From the NCBI RefSeq assembly GCF_001039355.2, contig NW_019774958.1:450866-510865 (forward strand): DNA of 60,000 nt, in the 5' to 3' direction. The position numbers were made by a program, and so were the translations under genes. The notes beneath the pieces were generated by a model. That model ran no database searches. It was not told where the DNA came from and worked only from the letters and a program-made list of their open reading frames with translations. Origin of the DNA: Lingula anatina (Eukaryota > Brachiopoda > Lingulata > Lingulida > Lingulidae). Shown here piece by piece: positions 13,201 through 28,200 of this stretch (positions within the stretch are counted from its first letter, which is position 1; every line of letters begins with the position of its first letter).

Positions 13201-16200
13201 ACCTGTCTGGCTTGTTTAAATCCATGGTCCAGTTGTCTTGTCCTCTCTGCTGACCTGGACACCACCTTTTCCCATCTGTGCTGGACACTGAGCAGCAGGT
13301 TCTTGATCAAGATCACATCCTGTTTCTGGCTGAAGTACTTCAAGTGGGTCCCAGTCTTGTCCAGAGCTGCCATCTTCTCTCTGTTACTGCTGATATCTTT
13401 CTGCAGGCCCTGAAAAAATACATTTTCCAGTCAGTTTCTTTTCTCTGCCCCATATCCATGACAACATTAGAAAAGACGGATTTACGCTAACTGTTGTTTG
13501 CTATGAAGCCCAAGACCCAGTTTAAACATATGGCTTCAATTCATTTTTCAAATTTATATCTTTTCTCTAAACTGCACTCTCAAATAATCTCATCCTACCT
13601 TATGTTCCTCTATTTGATCCACAATGGTCTGCAGAACTCTGCTGACAGGCTTCAGGTTGTTGATATTTCTCTCTGTGTTGGTCAGCCAAGCTATGAAGCT
13701 GTTCAGGTCAGCCTGGAACTTGTCTGCCTGGGCAAGAGCATCCTCCAGCTTCTTCCTCCTGTCCTTGGCCCTTGCCCTAACATTATCCCAACGGTTCTTC
13801 AAAGCTTGGAGATTTTGGTTGAGGTTGGTGGCAGTTGTTTCTCCACACTTCTGAACTATTTTCTCTCCTTCACTCAGTAAATCTTGAACTCTTGGCTCAT
13901 TCCCTTCCAGGTCTTTGAATATTTCTAAGAATCTGTTGAGCTGATCTTTGGCACTCTCTGGCAGCCCTCCCACAGGTTTAGATGTGATAAGATGGGCATC
14001 TATGTCACTTAGTCTTTGTAAGGTGTCAGCTAGTTCACCATGGAAGACTTGAGCCTAACAAAAAAGATACCATTAACTTGTTTTAAAGAAATTTTATCAG
14101 TATAACTTTTGTCTTTATGAAAATACTAATAAGAGAAAGAAATGCACATGATTAATTCTGTAGTCCACAGATATTCACAACACAAAAAAAAAACTTTCAT
14201 ATATGAATTTTAATGACAAACAATAAGACATGGTTAATAAGCATTAAGCCAAGATTTTGAAAATAGCACGAAAAAACTGAAAAAATTACAACTGAATACC
14301 AGGCAAGTCCTTACCTCTCTGTATGCATGTTCCAAATCCAGTTGTTTATCCCTGGTCTTCCCTAGCACAGCATCCCAACGCATGTTGAGGAGGTCGAGCT
14401 TGTGTCTGGTGGAAGAAGCATCTGCACTGCCCTCGCTGGAGATCACTTGCTTCCCAGCATCATTGACAGAGTCCACACTGGAACGATGGGCCTCAACGTC
14501 ATTCTGGACAATCTGAAATACAGGAATAAATTCATATGTAGATAAATATTTTCTATTTGCATTGGTTGGTATGTAGTTTATAGTCTTTCTCCTTTCAATT
14601 AAAAATTAAGGAATACAAGAACATTTTCATAAACTTGTTATTAAAAATATTTTCTAACTGCATATGTTAATTAATAGCTTGGAATGATCTTTTTAATTCA
14701 CTTGGAAATAAACCTCAGAAGCTTCAAAAGAGTACAGATTATGCACATAATTGCACAGAAAGTTGGTGACACTTCAACCACATATTATCAAGGTGTGAAG
14801 GGGTGATAGATTTGTCAAATTACTGCAAATTTTTGTCTCTTTATAACATACCTTGTGCTTAGACATAGCTATCTCCATTAGTCTGGTGTCTCCCAGTGCT
14901 GGTTGTATCTCATCAAGTGTCTGCTCTGTCTTATCCAGCCATGACAGCAGCTCATTCATGGCTACGTGGAATGCACCCAGGTTCAATAGAGCTTGTTGAA
15001 GCTTAGCCTGCAGACATAGCGAATAATATTACTCTTAATACATTCACACATTCAATCTTTAAAAATGTTATAAATGATGATGAATCTTAAAATTGCAACT
15101 TCAAACATAAATCTTTGCAAAGAATGAATTTTTTTCTGAAATGCGCTACAAAGAAATCAATAAAGTGTGATTTATAAAGATATATCTACCCTTCTCTCCC
15201 CTATGCCATCTATGAGAGCGTCCCATCTTTTATTGACTTCTGCAACCTGATCCTTGACCACAGCCCCCTGGTCAGTGGTGCTGTCCTTGATCAGCTCCTG
15301 ACCAAGATGGTTCAGAGCCTCTACAGACACATGCTTGGGGTCCACGGCACCTTTGAATGCCTGAAACAGAGTGACAGTAATTTTGAATGAGGTAAATAGC
15401 AATAAAATATCAATGCCCACAAAACATGTACTTATTTGAGAGCTTGAGGAAAAAAAGGGCCTTATTTGTCAAAATATTCTAAGATACAGAGTGGCTAGCA
15501 ATTACTTATATACGATCAATTACCAGTATATCTATCACTTAAGTTTTGCTACATTAATTCCAGCTGTGAGCAAACAGATAATAAGCATAATGGGTCTGTA
15601 GTTATCAAAGCAACATTTTCTACAAAGGGAACAGCAATGTTACAAAATGCTACACAGCCACTGTACCTTCAGTGCATCAATCTGCATTTTGACTGTGTCG
15701 GTGTCTGCGCCAATGGGTCCCAGGCCTATAAAAGCTTCTTCTGTCACTTGAAGCCAGTCCAGCAAGTGCTGAAAAAAATAAGAAAATATTCTATTAATTC
15801 TGCCTCCAAAAATAAACTAAGTTCAAAAAAATAGAAATTTTATTTATTAAAGAAAAAGACTTCAGAATTTAACATCACACATAGAGAAACATAATGGAGA
15901 GAGATGGATTAGTTTTGTTTGTAAAAAAATCAGCATTGGGATATATTGTTTAAATTTAACACCGAGCATTATGGGGAAAGAGATCAAAGTACTGTAATAG
16001 CATATATTGTACTAACAATTTGCCCCCTATGCCCATAAAACTGATTGAAATTTTACTGATGGTTAATGCAAACTTTTCCTTTTAAATAGAAATTCTGTGT
16101 CACTTCCTCTGAAGTTTTTCAAATATTACAATTCTACTGCAACTTACAATTAGAGATTCTTGGAACTTGGTAGCCTTGGACATGGCATCCTCCAGTAACT

Positions 16201-19200
16201 TGGCCCTGGTGACCATCTGTGCCTGGACATCCTGCCAGTGTGTGTCCACCTCTTCTATATTCTTCTCCACCTCAGGGCGGTCTGGCTCTCCACACAGTTC
16301 TATCAGACGCTTCCCAACTTGGTGCACATCATCCACATCAGTGTGGGAGGCCTCAATGTCTTCTTTTAAAGCCTGAAAGAAATGGGAGAAATGTTATCAG
16401 TATCATCTACATAGATTTCCTGTAAATTTCACTCACATCTTTGTACAAACTTAATCAGCTCAAACTAAAAAGATGTGTGCATGACTAAGCATTTCTATAT
16501 TTCTAATTATCTATCTCTTACAAATTTTATGTGTAAACACATTTCATGCAAATTGATACCAATATCAAAGTAAACCTATACAAAATGGCAGAGCAGTAAT
16601 TCACAGAATATGTTCCCTACCTCCAGGACTTCCTGTTGTTCTCTGATCAGTTCTGGTTGCAATGCTGGCACCTCCTGCAATTCCACAGTGTCCTGCATCT
16701 CCTTCAGTGTCCCCATCAGCTGGTTAAGCTCCACCCAGAATGTGTCAGACACCTCCAGTGTCTCCTCTAACACAGCCGTCCTCTCCTCTGTTGCCTTCCT
16801 GATGTCACTATACAACTGCACCAGCTCATCCACCTTGTCCTTCATGTCTGAAGAAAAGATTGCAAAATAGTCAGAATTTATATGCAAAAAGGCTTAAATC
16901 ATGTAACTAATATCATTCCATCAGTGTTAATGACATCTTTAAATCATTTTCAAATAGAACAAAACTTGAAAATAATGCTTTTTATATATGCAGACTTTGA
17001 AATACAAGGTTTAAAAAATCATGTAGCCTAAGTTATGTTAAACATGACAAAGTAAAGTTAACTACCCACATCTCTTAACTTACTATACATTATGTCATCC
17101 TACCTTTAACAGACTCATCCTCTTCATCAACAGCCTGACTGATGAGTTCGCTGGCTGAGGCTTTCACAGAGTGCAGAGCAGCAAGTCTACGGTCTAAGTC
17201 CTCGATTATAGCCTAAATACACACAAAACATGCATCAATTATCTTTTCAGTACAAATCCCCCCCCCCTTAAAAAATACTTCAACACAAGTTAATGGATAA
17301 AATCCCTTTGCTGAACAACAAGTTAAGAAGACAATTGAAATATTTCTAATTTTCACCTTATTCTCCTCAAGCTGGTCCCTTAGTTTGTCAGGGTGTGCAG
17401 ACACAGGCTCAGCATGCTCCACCTGCTCTGCCGTGGCAACCAATGTCTCTAGCATATTGTCCAGTTTCTCAGAAAACTAGAATGCAAAGTAAGGATGCAA
17501 ATTACTGGCATGTTCTTCGTGGAGTATGTTAGTCTTCATGAACGATTTCTGTTTCAACTTTTATTTGTCTAATAATACTTCTTGCAAAGATGTTTGATTT
17601 TTGGTTGTATGGGCAAATAATATCCTGAAAGTGTCAAATTTTGTCATCGCCAGTTTTATCAAAATGAATAACTTTCAACATCCATTTCCATTGTCTTACC
17701 TCAGACGTCTGCTGCATAACTTCCTCCAGGTTGTTGGATCTTTCCCTGGTGCTGTTCTTAATCATTTCAAACCTGTTGTTGTCAGTATCCATGAACTCTT
17801 GTATCTTCCTTGCCTCCTCCAGTCCACATAACTTTATCATGGCCTGGCCAGTCTTGTTTAGCTTATCAACTAGTGGTTTCTGTTCTATTATTTCTTGCCT
17901 CAGAATCTAACAAGAAATGAAACCAATGTTCACGTTTATATATAAATCAGTTCTTCTGCAAATTCTGTTAATTTTGATAAAAGCAAAATAAATGATATTC
18001 ATATAAATAAACTTTTATCTTAATAGCACAAATTCACACAAAATTTTACACATATATACTCATCTGGCAATGGACTTCAGAAAAAAAAAAAAAAAAAAAG
18101 CACTTACCCTGACTCCATCTTGCTGTTTCTTAATCTGGTCAGTGTTCAGGGCAGGGACATCTTGTTCAGTTATCTTCTCCTCCACTGCCTCAAACCAAGC
18201 CTCCAAGTCCCTGTGGGTGTCATGGAAGTGGACAGACAGTGGCATGGCTTGTTCCAGGAGTCCGAGCCGGTCAGTGCACAGGCGGGATACATTGTCTGTT
18301 AACTGTTTGAGGTCATCCATTTTGTCTTGGATGGTTCCGTCATCTTCAATAGAGGTCTCACGCAGGAGTTTTCTGCCAATGGTGACCACCTCTCTGGCTT
18401 TTCCTTTATTCTGGTTCATTTCTTCAGTCAAGGCCTGCAAAGGAAACGGAAAGTAGCGATTTGCCAACTTATGCTAATAGATAGTTTGTAACAAATTTTT
18501 CATTTTTACACAATGGCCTATAAAACATCAATAACTGAAATAAAAATGTTTGTGGGTCGATAATTAATACTTTCTCATGCTGTTCTTGCTATTGTGTAAT
18601 GTGATTCCTCACCTTGTGGTCCTGCAACTGTTCCTTCAAAACACCAGGATCTGAGCTGATGGGCTGAGCTGTCTGGATAAGTCTTCCTGTCTGCTCAAAC
18701 CAGTCCATAAGGTCAGAAATGTCTTTCAAAAGCTGGAAAAATAAACAAATATATCCATCACACAAAAAAAGAGGTGTGACATCTTATAAGATTTGTTAGC
18801 AAAGATGTTTTGGGAGAAGATTTTACAACAGTTTACAATAACAGTGATATAAATTATGTAGTAACAAATAATATGTAATATATATTTGTAGAAAAAAAGA
18901 CTCATTTACATCTATTAATCATTATACTTTCACAACAGAGTAATAAAATACAAAGCCAATACCTCTTGTGATCTTTGTTTTGAGAAGTTAATTTTCTCTG
19001 CCTTTTTGTCCACTTGCTCCTTCAAAGCCTCAAACCTCTTAGTATCTTTGTTGATGAGGTCCTCTATCTCTGCGGCCCCTGCAGAGCCAATGGCCAGCTT
19101 GGACAAGGGGTGACCAGTCTGAGAAACGGCAGTCAGGATAGGTACTAAGTTGTTCATCTGAGCTTGAATTTCCTGAAAATTCAGATCATGTAAAATACGT

Positions 19201-22200
19201 TGCTCTCAGTTTAGTATACATAAAAATTATCATTATTACCAATATTTTCTGTATTTCTGGTAAGTGTTTAGATAAAATGTATGTATCTTAAACCCATAGT
19301 CCTTTGATTCAAAATGTTTGACAAATGTAAATAAGTACCATACCTCTAATTGATTCTCTCCTTCTTTTCCTGACATATCTTTGCCTCTTAATTCTGGTTC
19401 TAATCTATTCAGCAAATCCAAAAACTTCCCATGTGCGTCTTCAAACTCCTCTGCCAGAGGTAATACTTCGTCCATTTGTTGTAATCTATCTGCACTCTTC
19501 TCATTCAGAGCACTATAGCGCAGTTTCAGTTCATCAAGTTTTTCTTGCACATGGGCTCTTTCTTCCCCTAAGATGAAAATGTCCATGAATTCCTTTATGC
19601 CAAAAATTTATTTAATAACTACAAAAGGGTTGTTTCTTTGAAAGTAAAGAATGACATGTAGGGAAATTCTAAGATATTAATTTTTAAAATATTAAGATCA
19701 AGTCCTATCAAACGTACCATTGCAAAGTTGAAGTAACTCTTCCCCTTTCTTTAGTGCAGCTGCCAGGTCTTCTCCATGATCTGCAACTTCTTCATTCACC
19801 TCCTTCAGAAAAAAATATCAAGATATTATAGACCACTTTTTATCTTCTTTTTTATTTTTACTGGAGACACTGTATCCTTCATACCTTTCTATTAGTTATT
19901 TTGTTGGAAACTATATAACCATGCCTTTGAATCTAAAGAGAATATTATCAAAAACAAACCTTTTGATGATGAAGTTGTTGTCTGATCTTTTCACTCTCTG
20001 TTGCTACAGGTTCTGCTGAAGCCATCTTTTTCTCAGTAGTATCCAACCAGTCAATCACTGGCTCCAGCTTCTCTTGGAACTCCTTGGCAACGGTCATCAT
20101 GGTGTCCAGACTCTGGCGACGCTCTGTCGCTCCTGCTTTGAGCTCCTCGTACCTTTTTACAATATCATTCACCTGTGCTGACACCTGCTGGCCATCAGAA
20201 TCTTCTGTGCTGAGTTTAGAACCAATTTTCTTGATTGCTTCCACATTACCTTGTCTGTCTTCCAACATTTTTTGGAGGAACTGTAAAAAAAAAAGATCAA
20301 ATATTGAAAACCAGTAAAACCTTATGCACTGTCAGAATTTTACACCCTTTGTCAAAATGAACACAAAGTAATTTCTGATAATAAAGATCTTGTAATGCCA
20401 CAATTTAACAAGGGATCCTGAGTACTTTGAATAATTTTCATAGTGTTACAGAGTACTGAGCAGTATAAGAAAGTATTGTTACATTACCAATAGCAACAAT
20501 TACATACCTTTTGCTCCTGCATTTGAGCCTTAGCCACTTTGTAGTCAGCAGACGGCTCTTTCTGGTGTTCCATCAGTTCCTCTGTCTCCCCCAGCCAATC
20601 CAGTAGAGCAGATACAGCTTCACTGAACTTGCCACTTTGTAACAAGGCATCATCTAAAGCAGCCTCTCGGTCACGGACCTGAAACATGAATTTCATATTA
20701 CACCCTTGCTTATACATTATCTTTTTAAAAGAAAAAGATAAGGAATACAAGACTTTTAGGTCATCTGCAAAAATCTGTTGTTTTAGCTTTTTATTTGTGC
20801 ATAAGACGCTGTTCACAGGCAAAATCATTTGACCCTTTTTTCTCAAGACAGGAATTAGAATGCAAATAATTTTGCATTTATTTTTAATAGTTAAATAAAT
20901 TAGATTATGCAATGCCTACCTTCTGGTTGAGTTCATTCCACTTATCCATAAGGCTCTCTATGTCACATTCCAGACCGCTGGTGCTGACCCCTGGTGCAGC
21001 AGATGACACCAACTGCTGGCCCTGCTTACTGACAACCTCTAACTGCTTCTGTATGGGCTCAAGACTCTTCTTCTCAAAGGTCTATAAATGATTATTTGAA
21101 TATGATATTAATAACAAATCTAGTTATATCGTTAATTTAAACAGTGAGAGGTAGGAAATGAGACAACCAGCTTCACAAGTAGAAACTGCAGAACATAATG
21201 GACCGATGTCTCACCTTCAACTCTTGTAGAAGCTTCTTCAGATTGTCAGCATTTCCACCCACTGGATTCTGAGATTCCTGCTCTTCAGCTGCCCTGTCAA
21301 TGGCTGTGTGCAACTGGCGCAGGGAATCATGGAAATCATCCAATTTATTCATCATGCCTGACAGCTCTCCTTGGCGCTGAGCTACTCTGTCTGATATCCT
21401 AGAGTGCTGCTTCTTGAGGTCCTCAACCTGGATACATACATCATAACAATTAAGATACAAGCTGTTTTTCATATAAAAGCATACATTGGCATCATTATTT
21501 CAAATATGGAATGCCATTTGGTAACTTGAAATAACTGCTTGTGAAATTTTTCCAGCACAAAAAATGCTTGGATATGGGCAAATAATAAAAACTGACATTT
21601 TTTGTCTAGTCTTACATTTTTATGCCTGAAACTGAGAAATACATCCAATGGCGAGTTCTCATATTCACCTGAGCTAACATGGGGTCTCCATGTCCTATGT
21701 ATCCCTGGCTCATCACATTGTGACATCTCTCCTCAGCCTCATTGACTGCAGCTGCTCCCTCACTTATCTGAGCACTGAATGCCTATAGAAGAACACAAAC
21801 AATAACATTATGTACCAATATGAGACATTTATATCTACAAACTGTTTTATAGTGAATTTTGACAGCAATAGTTAAATCCTTCACGTATGGTATTTTAGGT
21901 AGAGCTATAATGCTGTGTGTATGAATATTTGTCAGTGCCTCATAGAAGGCTACACATTTCAAACAAGGTGTCACATTTTCCTTACCTGTAGTTCCTGTAA
22001 CTGTTGTTCTACCACATGTGGATCTCTCCCGCAAGCATCCATCTTTTCTAAATCTTCCTCAAAACCTTGAAGCTGTCTGCCAACTGTATTCACTTGTTGC
22101 TACAACACAATACATAACACAACCCCTTGTTTGAATGTGAAAATGGACTATCAGTTATTTAACACTTATGAAAACTTACAGAAACTCCAATTCAGGAAAA

Positions 22201-25200
22201 GATAGGCAAAATATTTTAGATCAGAAAATATGAAACAAAAAATCTCTTCAAGGGGAGCAAGCAAATTTAAGTTTGAAAGGAAGAATCTTCGCAATTCCTA
22301 CTTAACTGACATAACTGTTGTCATTCACAAAGCAAGATAATTCATCCTCACCTGTGCACCAGTCACCACTTGTGAGCCAGTCTCAATGGACGCTAGCCAA
22401 CTATCTACTTCCTGTGCGAGCTTCTCATATCTTTCTGAAACTTCATCCACCCTGGAAGTAATCTGAGATGTTTTGGCATTGGCTGGTCCTGCACTGATGA
22501 GAGACTGGGCCAGTTCTTGTGTGTAGTCTATCTGTGGCTGCATGGAGTGCACTTCCTCCTGCAGAGACTGGATGATGTGCAGGTAGCGACTGCCTTTGGC
22601 AACTGCACCAAGAGCATCATGGGATGACAGCTTATCTTCATATTTAGACAGGGAGGTTGAGAGATCTTTGATGAGGTCAAAAAATTCATGAAGTTTTTGT
22701 GACATATCCTCCAGTGTCAGAAGACGATCGTCAACAGCTGAAAATTAAAGGAAACCTTTTAATGTGTAAATATAGGAAGAATACTGATTGGGCTAAATTT
22801 TTTACTAAATGGTTTAAGAACAGATATTTTACTGAATACAGTATATTTGAATAACATAACAGAATATGTTCTGTCTTCTTCAACTGGACTTAACAAGCCC
22901 AATGTAAGTGTACCTTTATTAAGACTGTCCCATCTTTGGTTAACAGCGTCCAGCTGGTCTGCAACCACCTGTTTATCCACATCAACATTTTGCATCAAAG
23001 TCTGTCCTTGGGTGTTCAAGCTCTCATGATTGTGAGTTTTACGGACAATTTCAGTTTGTAGGGTCTACAAAATATGAAAGCAAACCATTCACAAGTACTA
23101 AACAATTATCATAGATATTCTTTAGACATCAGATAATCATTTGCAAACACTCAAATAAATTGACAGTGATATATGCATTAACAATATAAATAAATACTTT
23201 CTTTAAAAAATACAGGCTAGTTCATAATGTTTTGGTCATGAATTAAAATAACCCTTTATCATCCTTAAAGTTTATTACCTGTACATCTTTGTGCTGCTGT
23301 ATCACCTTCATTCTCTCCAGTGCCACTGGTTCCATCATTTCCAGTTTTTCCTCTGCAAATTGCAGCCATGTTGTCATGTGATCTAAGCTCTGGTGGAAGG
23401 CAGATGACTTCTCATTGCAATCAGAAAGTTTTCTCTTCCGATGTGTTGCTTTCTTCTCCAACGCATCCCATTGCAATTTGATGGTGTCTAGTTTATTCTG
23501 GAGGTCAGCAGTGGCTGGAGATGGTGGAGTGCTGGTCAATACTTGCTGACCTTTGTCTAGCAGGAGTTTAAGCTGATCCTGTCTGTCATCCATTTCCTTC
23601 TGAAGAGCCTGTAAAGCAATTAATGGTAAATTTGCAATTATTACACTGGGTACTTTTCCTAGGCTCTAAACATGAGCATGAAAGATGGCCCATACATAAT
23701 AATTTTCCTTTTATAAATGCAAACATTTACCATGTTTTGCAACATATGCAGTTGAATAACAAAATATGAAGTCTTGATAGCACTAAATATTAGGACGCAA
23801 TAAAAATCTCCTTTTTGTCACTTTTATCTTGACCAAAATGATCAACACTGAGAGACAGTGGGTTTATTCTGTACCTCATGCTGCCTGAGCTGGTCCTTGA
23901 GAGTTAGGTCATCTCCAGAGACAGGCTGACCACTGTCCAGTTCTGTCATAGCTCCCTGGACCCAGTCCATCAGATCTGCACAAGACTGGGTGAACTGTTC
24001 TCCTTCTTTCATGGCTACTTTCAGATCAGCCTTCCTGCCAGCTATAAACAAACATTTAATTAAATTAGACATTTTATAAAATGACTAATGCTGATGTTAC
24101 AATAACATAACATCTGAATGCCCCTGTAAAAGCAAATATATTAAGAAACATTAAAAGGAATCTTTCCACACTATAATGTACTTATGTAATATGTGCTAAT
24201 ATATCTATTTATCCCACTAACAAACAAATGTTCAACATATTCAGTATTTCAGTAAACATCCTTTTCACTCACCTATCCTCCTCTTTGTGTCGCTGAGAGA
24301 TTTATCCATCATTTCTAGTTTATTTTTCAAATCTTGCTTGGTAGACTGGTCTTTCACTTTGTCACTAATCTTTCCATAAGCATTTCTTGCATCTTCTAAA
24401 ATCTTGGTTTTTTCTTTAGCTTCTTCCTCAAGGTCCTACAAAAAATGCAAACTTACTATAGCTGGCAGCTAGAACTGAACATGAATGGTATATATAGTTC
24501 AATTTGTATGTCCTGGGGAAAATGAACATCTTGTTCAGTCAGAAATAGTCTGTTTAACTTACTTTATTATAACAAGTTCTGGAAAAAGCTCGATATAAAA
24601 TCTTACAAAGGCTTCAAGGCATGACTGGTCCTTATAAGAGTTCCCCACCTTAAGCTCTCTCTCTTGCTCTCTCATGATATCTGCCTGTGAAGAAATGCTA
24701 GCCTGGCGACTGAGTCTGTCCATTGTCTTTGGGGCCCACTCTCCTATGTCTTGTATAGCATCGTAGAAGCCAGCACTGACCGTCTGCACTTCTTTCAAAG
24801 TGTTCTCTCTCTGCTGAAGACTGGACTCCAGATTGTTCCACTTTTTACTGATTTCTTCAAGTTGTTGGCTGATTCTCTGGGCTTCCTTGGACTCAGGTTC
24901 ACATTGGTCTAGAATGGAGCTGCCTGCCTGTACCAGTTGTTCATACTGGTGCTGGTGACCAGCAAGCTCTTCTTCTAAAACCTGAGTAAAAAGCAAACAT
25001 TAATTAATTAAGAACAAAATTCTTTGAATCAAAGATTAATCAAAAGGCACAAAGATTTGAAAATAATTCCTGGTGTGTGATGTTCTCCATTTTTCTCCCT
25101 CTCAAATGCCAAAAAAACCTTGACCAAAAGAGCAACTAACATTTTGAACAGACAACGAGCGAATTTCTGTACCATTACAACATTACACATTCGCCACTGA

Positions 25201-28200
25201 TGTAAATCCATTTCTATTTCATTCTGCCATTTACCTTGACTTGTTCTAGTTGGTTCTGTATCTGTGTTTCCTCAGTAGCAATGGGGCCCAGCACAGCCAC
25301 CATCTTCTCCTTCTGGGCCAGCCATTTGTCCAGGTGACGTGAAGTGTCTTTGAACTCTTTCATGTCTTCCACCATGTTGGCCAGGGATCTGCGCCTCTGC
25401 TCACACGCAGCTTTGGCATCAGTGAACTCCTCCTCTGAAAGGGAGGATATATACTAAATGAATATCAAGCATTACAATAACCTTAATGCAAAAGGTAAGT
25501 TACATGGAAAATATGAACTCTCATCACAGAATTCTTCCTCTTTTTGCATAGTACATATTTTATTGACATTTCTCATTAAAAAAATATGTTGAGAAAATTT
25601 TCAAATAGCAAATCTATTGATAGAAGACACAAAAGCATCATCTGACTATCATCCTTATTCTTATATTTTATAACATATATTCTAATCAGGGGCAGATTTA
25701 GGCCGTCTTCTGGGTCTTCCAGAAGACGGTCAGATTTTCAAGTTTACATAGACAGATATTTAACTTTTTCTGTCAGAAGACGGTCAAAAATGAGGATGGA
25801 TCAACAAAGATATTTTGGAAGACTGTCAGAAAATATCTCTGGATCCACCCCTGCCAATTCATTTAAATAGCCACTAACCAAGCTGCTGTAGATTTTTCAC
25901 TAGTTCAGCTGTGCCAGACTGATCCCCCTTGTTTTTGACCAGTTCTGTCACCCTTTCCTTCATGGCAGCTATTAAGTCTTCTTTACTGTGCATCTCAGCC
26001 TCGAATTTCTGAAACAATATAGACACCTTTAGAGAACTATTGAACAGCCATCTAACTTTCACAAAAATGTAATCAATGTTCAATTTACAACTTATTTCCT
26101 ACATAATGAATCAAGAGGTCCTTTTTGTGAATTTTAAGCAATTCAGAATAAAAAACTGTATATCTTTGTATATCTTTCATTTGGAAAAAATTGATCAGAC
26201 TTCATTTAGAAAAATATTTATTTATAAGAAAACCTACTGCATGATCCTTAAGCAACTGCTGAGATTTGCTCTGACTTGCAGGCACGTGTTCTGCAGGGTC
26301 CACTTTGTGTTCCTGGAGCCATGTTTTCACATTCTCAAGGTCCACTTTCTGGGCCTCTAGACTCAGGAGAGTTCTATCAATTTCTGCTTGACGATCAGCC
26401 AGAAGATCATTCAGCATCTCGTAGCGCTGATTGATGTCAATTAGTTGGCATTGTGTTTCAGTGAGATCTGAAAAAATAAAGATCAGTAAATGCAAGGATG
26501 CCAGTTAATCTTTAAGTCCGAGATGTTTACACCTTCATAAAAATAAAGACTTATTTGTCTTTTCAAAAATCCACGACTAAAACACATTTCTAGTGTAGAG
26601 CACTATTTCATTTTAAACATTTCCTTAACAATCACTACAAACACCATCATGTGACATTACCTTCAAGAGACAAAAAGTTGTCTACAGAGCTCTTGCGGCT
26701 GCTGACACCACTGGATTCACTTGACACAGAGCCATTGACATAGCCAGGTGACTTAGGTCCACTTCGTGTAGGGGACGGGGTTTTTAATCGTGATGGTGAG
26801 CGCAATGAGGAAACGCGTTGTCCTGGTATGACAAAAGAGTATATGACAAAAAAGTTAAATCTGTCACAACTTATGACTGAATAACTGATAACATACTATT
26901 TAATTTTGAAAAATAGTACAGCTTTCTAAGTATCTGTTTTTAATATGTTCCTTTCTTTTAGAATCATTTCTTTAAAATAATTTTTTATACAATGACTACT
27001 TATACAATGTATGCACTGTATACAATGATGACTGAGACAACCTAAATTACAAAATCAATATTTTTTTTTAACTGCAAGACATAAATTTGGAAAATATCAG
27101 TTAACTTACTCGTTCTTCGTATTGGGCTAATATTTCTTTCTCCTTGCTGCAACTGGTCATATGCATTGCCTACATCATTGATTTCATCAATAGTAGTGCC
27201 GTAGTTTTCACACTCCTCTATCAGAGGCTACAAAATATGATAGTACAGTTAGTAATTTTTTCTCATCCTCTAAAGTCGGTGTTCAATTACTCTAAATTTT
27301 ACAATTCTGTAAAAGGAGCATGGTCAATGACATTAGTTAAAGAAAAACATTAATAACAAAAATATATAATGGAACAATAACTTAAACTTACAGTATGAAC
27401 TCCCCCTCTCCAATATCTTTTTAATAATTTAAGTTTTAGAAATTTACCTTAAGTTCATCCTTTTGCTTTTTGACAACCTCCATCTTGACAGCTACAGGCT
27501 GGAGTTCATACACTTTGGCCTCAAAACCATCTAGCCACAACAACACTAGTGTCCTTAGATTGGCATAACCTGTGGAATGTTTCTCCCTCATCTCTGCATC
27601 CTTTTCCCTCTCTGACAGTAAAGCAGTAATGTCATGCCAGCTGTGTTCTACATTTGTTAAAGCATCTTTCACCAAACCAGTCTCCATAGTTCTTGGATCT
27701 TCAATGAGGTCTTTACCCAGGTGGCGCAACTTTTCTAAATATGGCAGCTGACTGTCTTTTTCTTGAGCAAAAATGTCTACTTTCTCCTTGAATTGAGCAG
27801 GTTCTAATTGCAGAGTTGTCTTTGAGTCCAAAGAATCCAGAGTGGGTATGCACCACTCGTCAAAATTTTTCAAAGCTGTTTGGAATGCAGTTAGTCTGTC
27901 TGAAACCTCTTCCAGGTCTCGGACACGAGTGTCAGCTCTTGATAAAGCCTCACCAAATCTTGTGTTAAGGTCTTTCAGTTTTGCCTGCATTGACTTTGAT
28001 ACTTCAGAGTCACTATTTTTAATAATTTCAGCACCTTTTTTATTCACACTTTCCACAGCTTGTTGCTGGGCATCAATGTCAGCTTGCAAAACTTCAATTT
28101 CACTCATCTGCTCTTTTAACGTGTCTCTGTTAAGACTTATTGGTCTTAAGTTTCTTATTTTGGCCTCCACATTTGTCAGCCAATCTGTAAGACCATCCAA

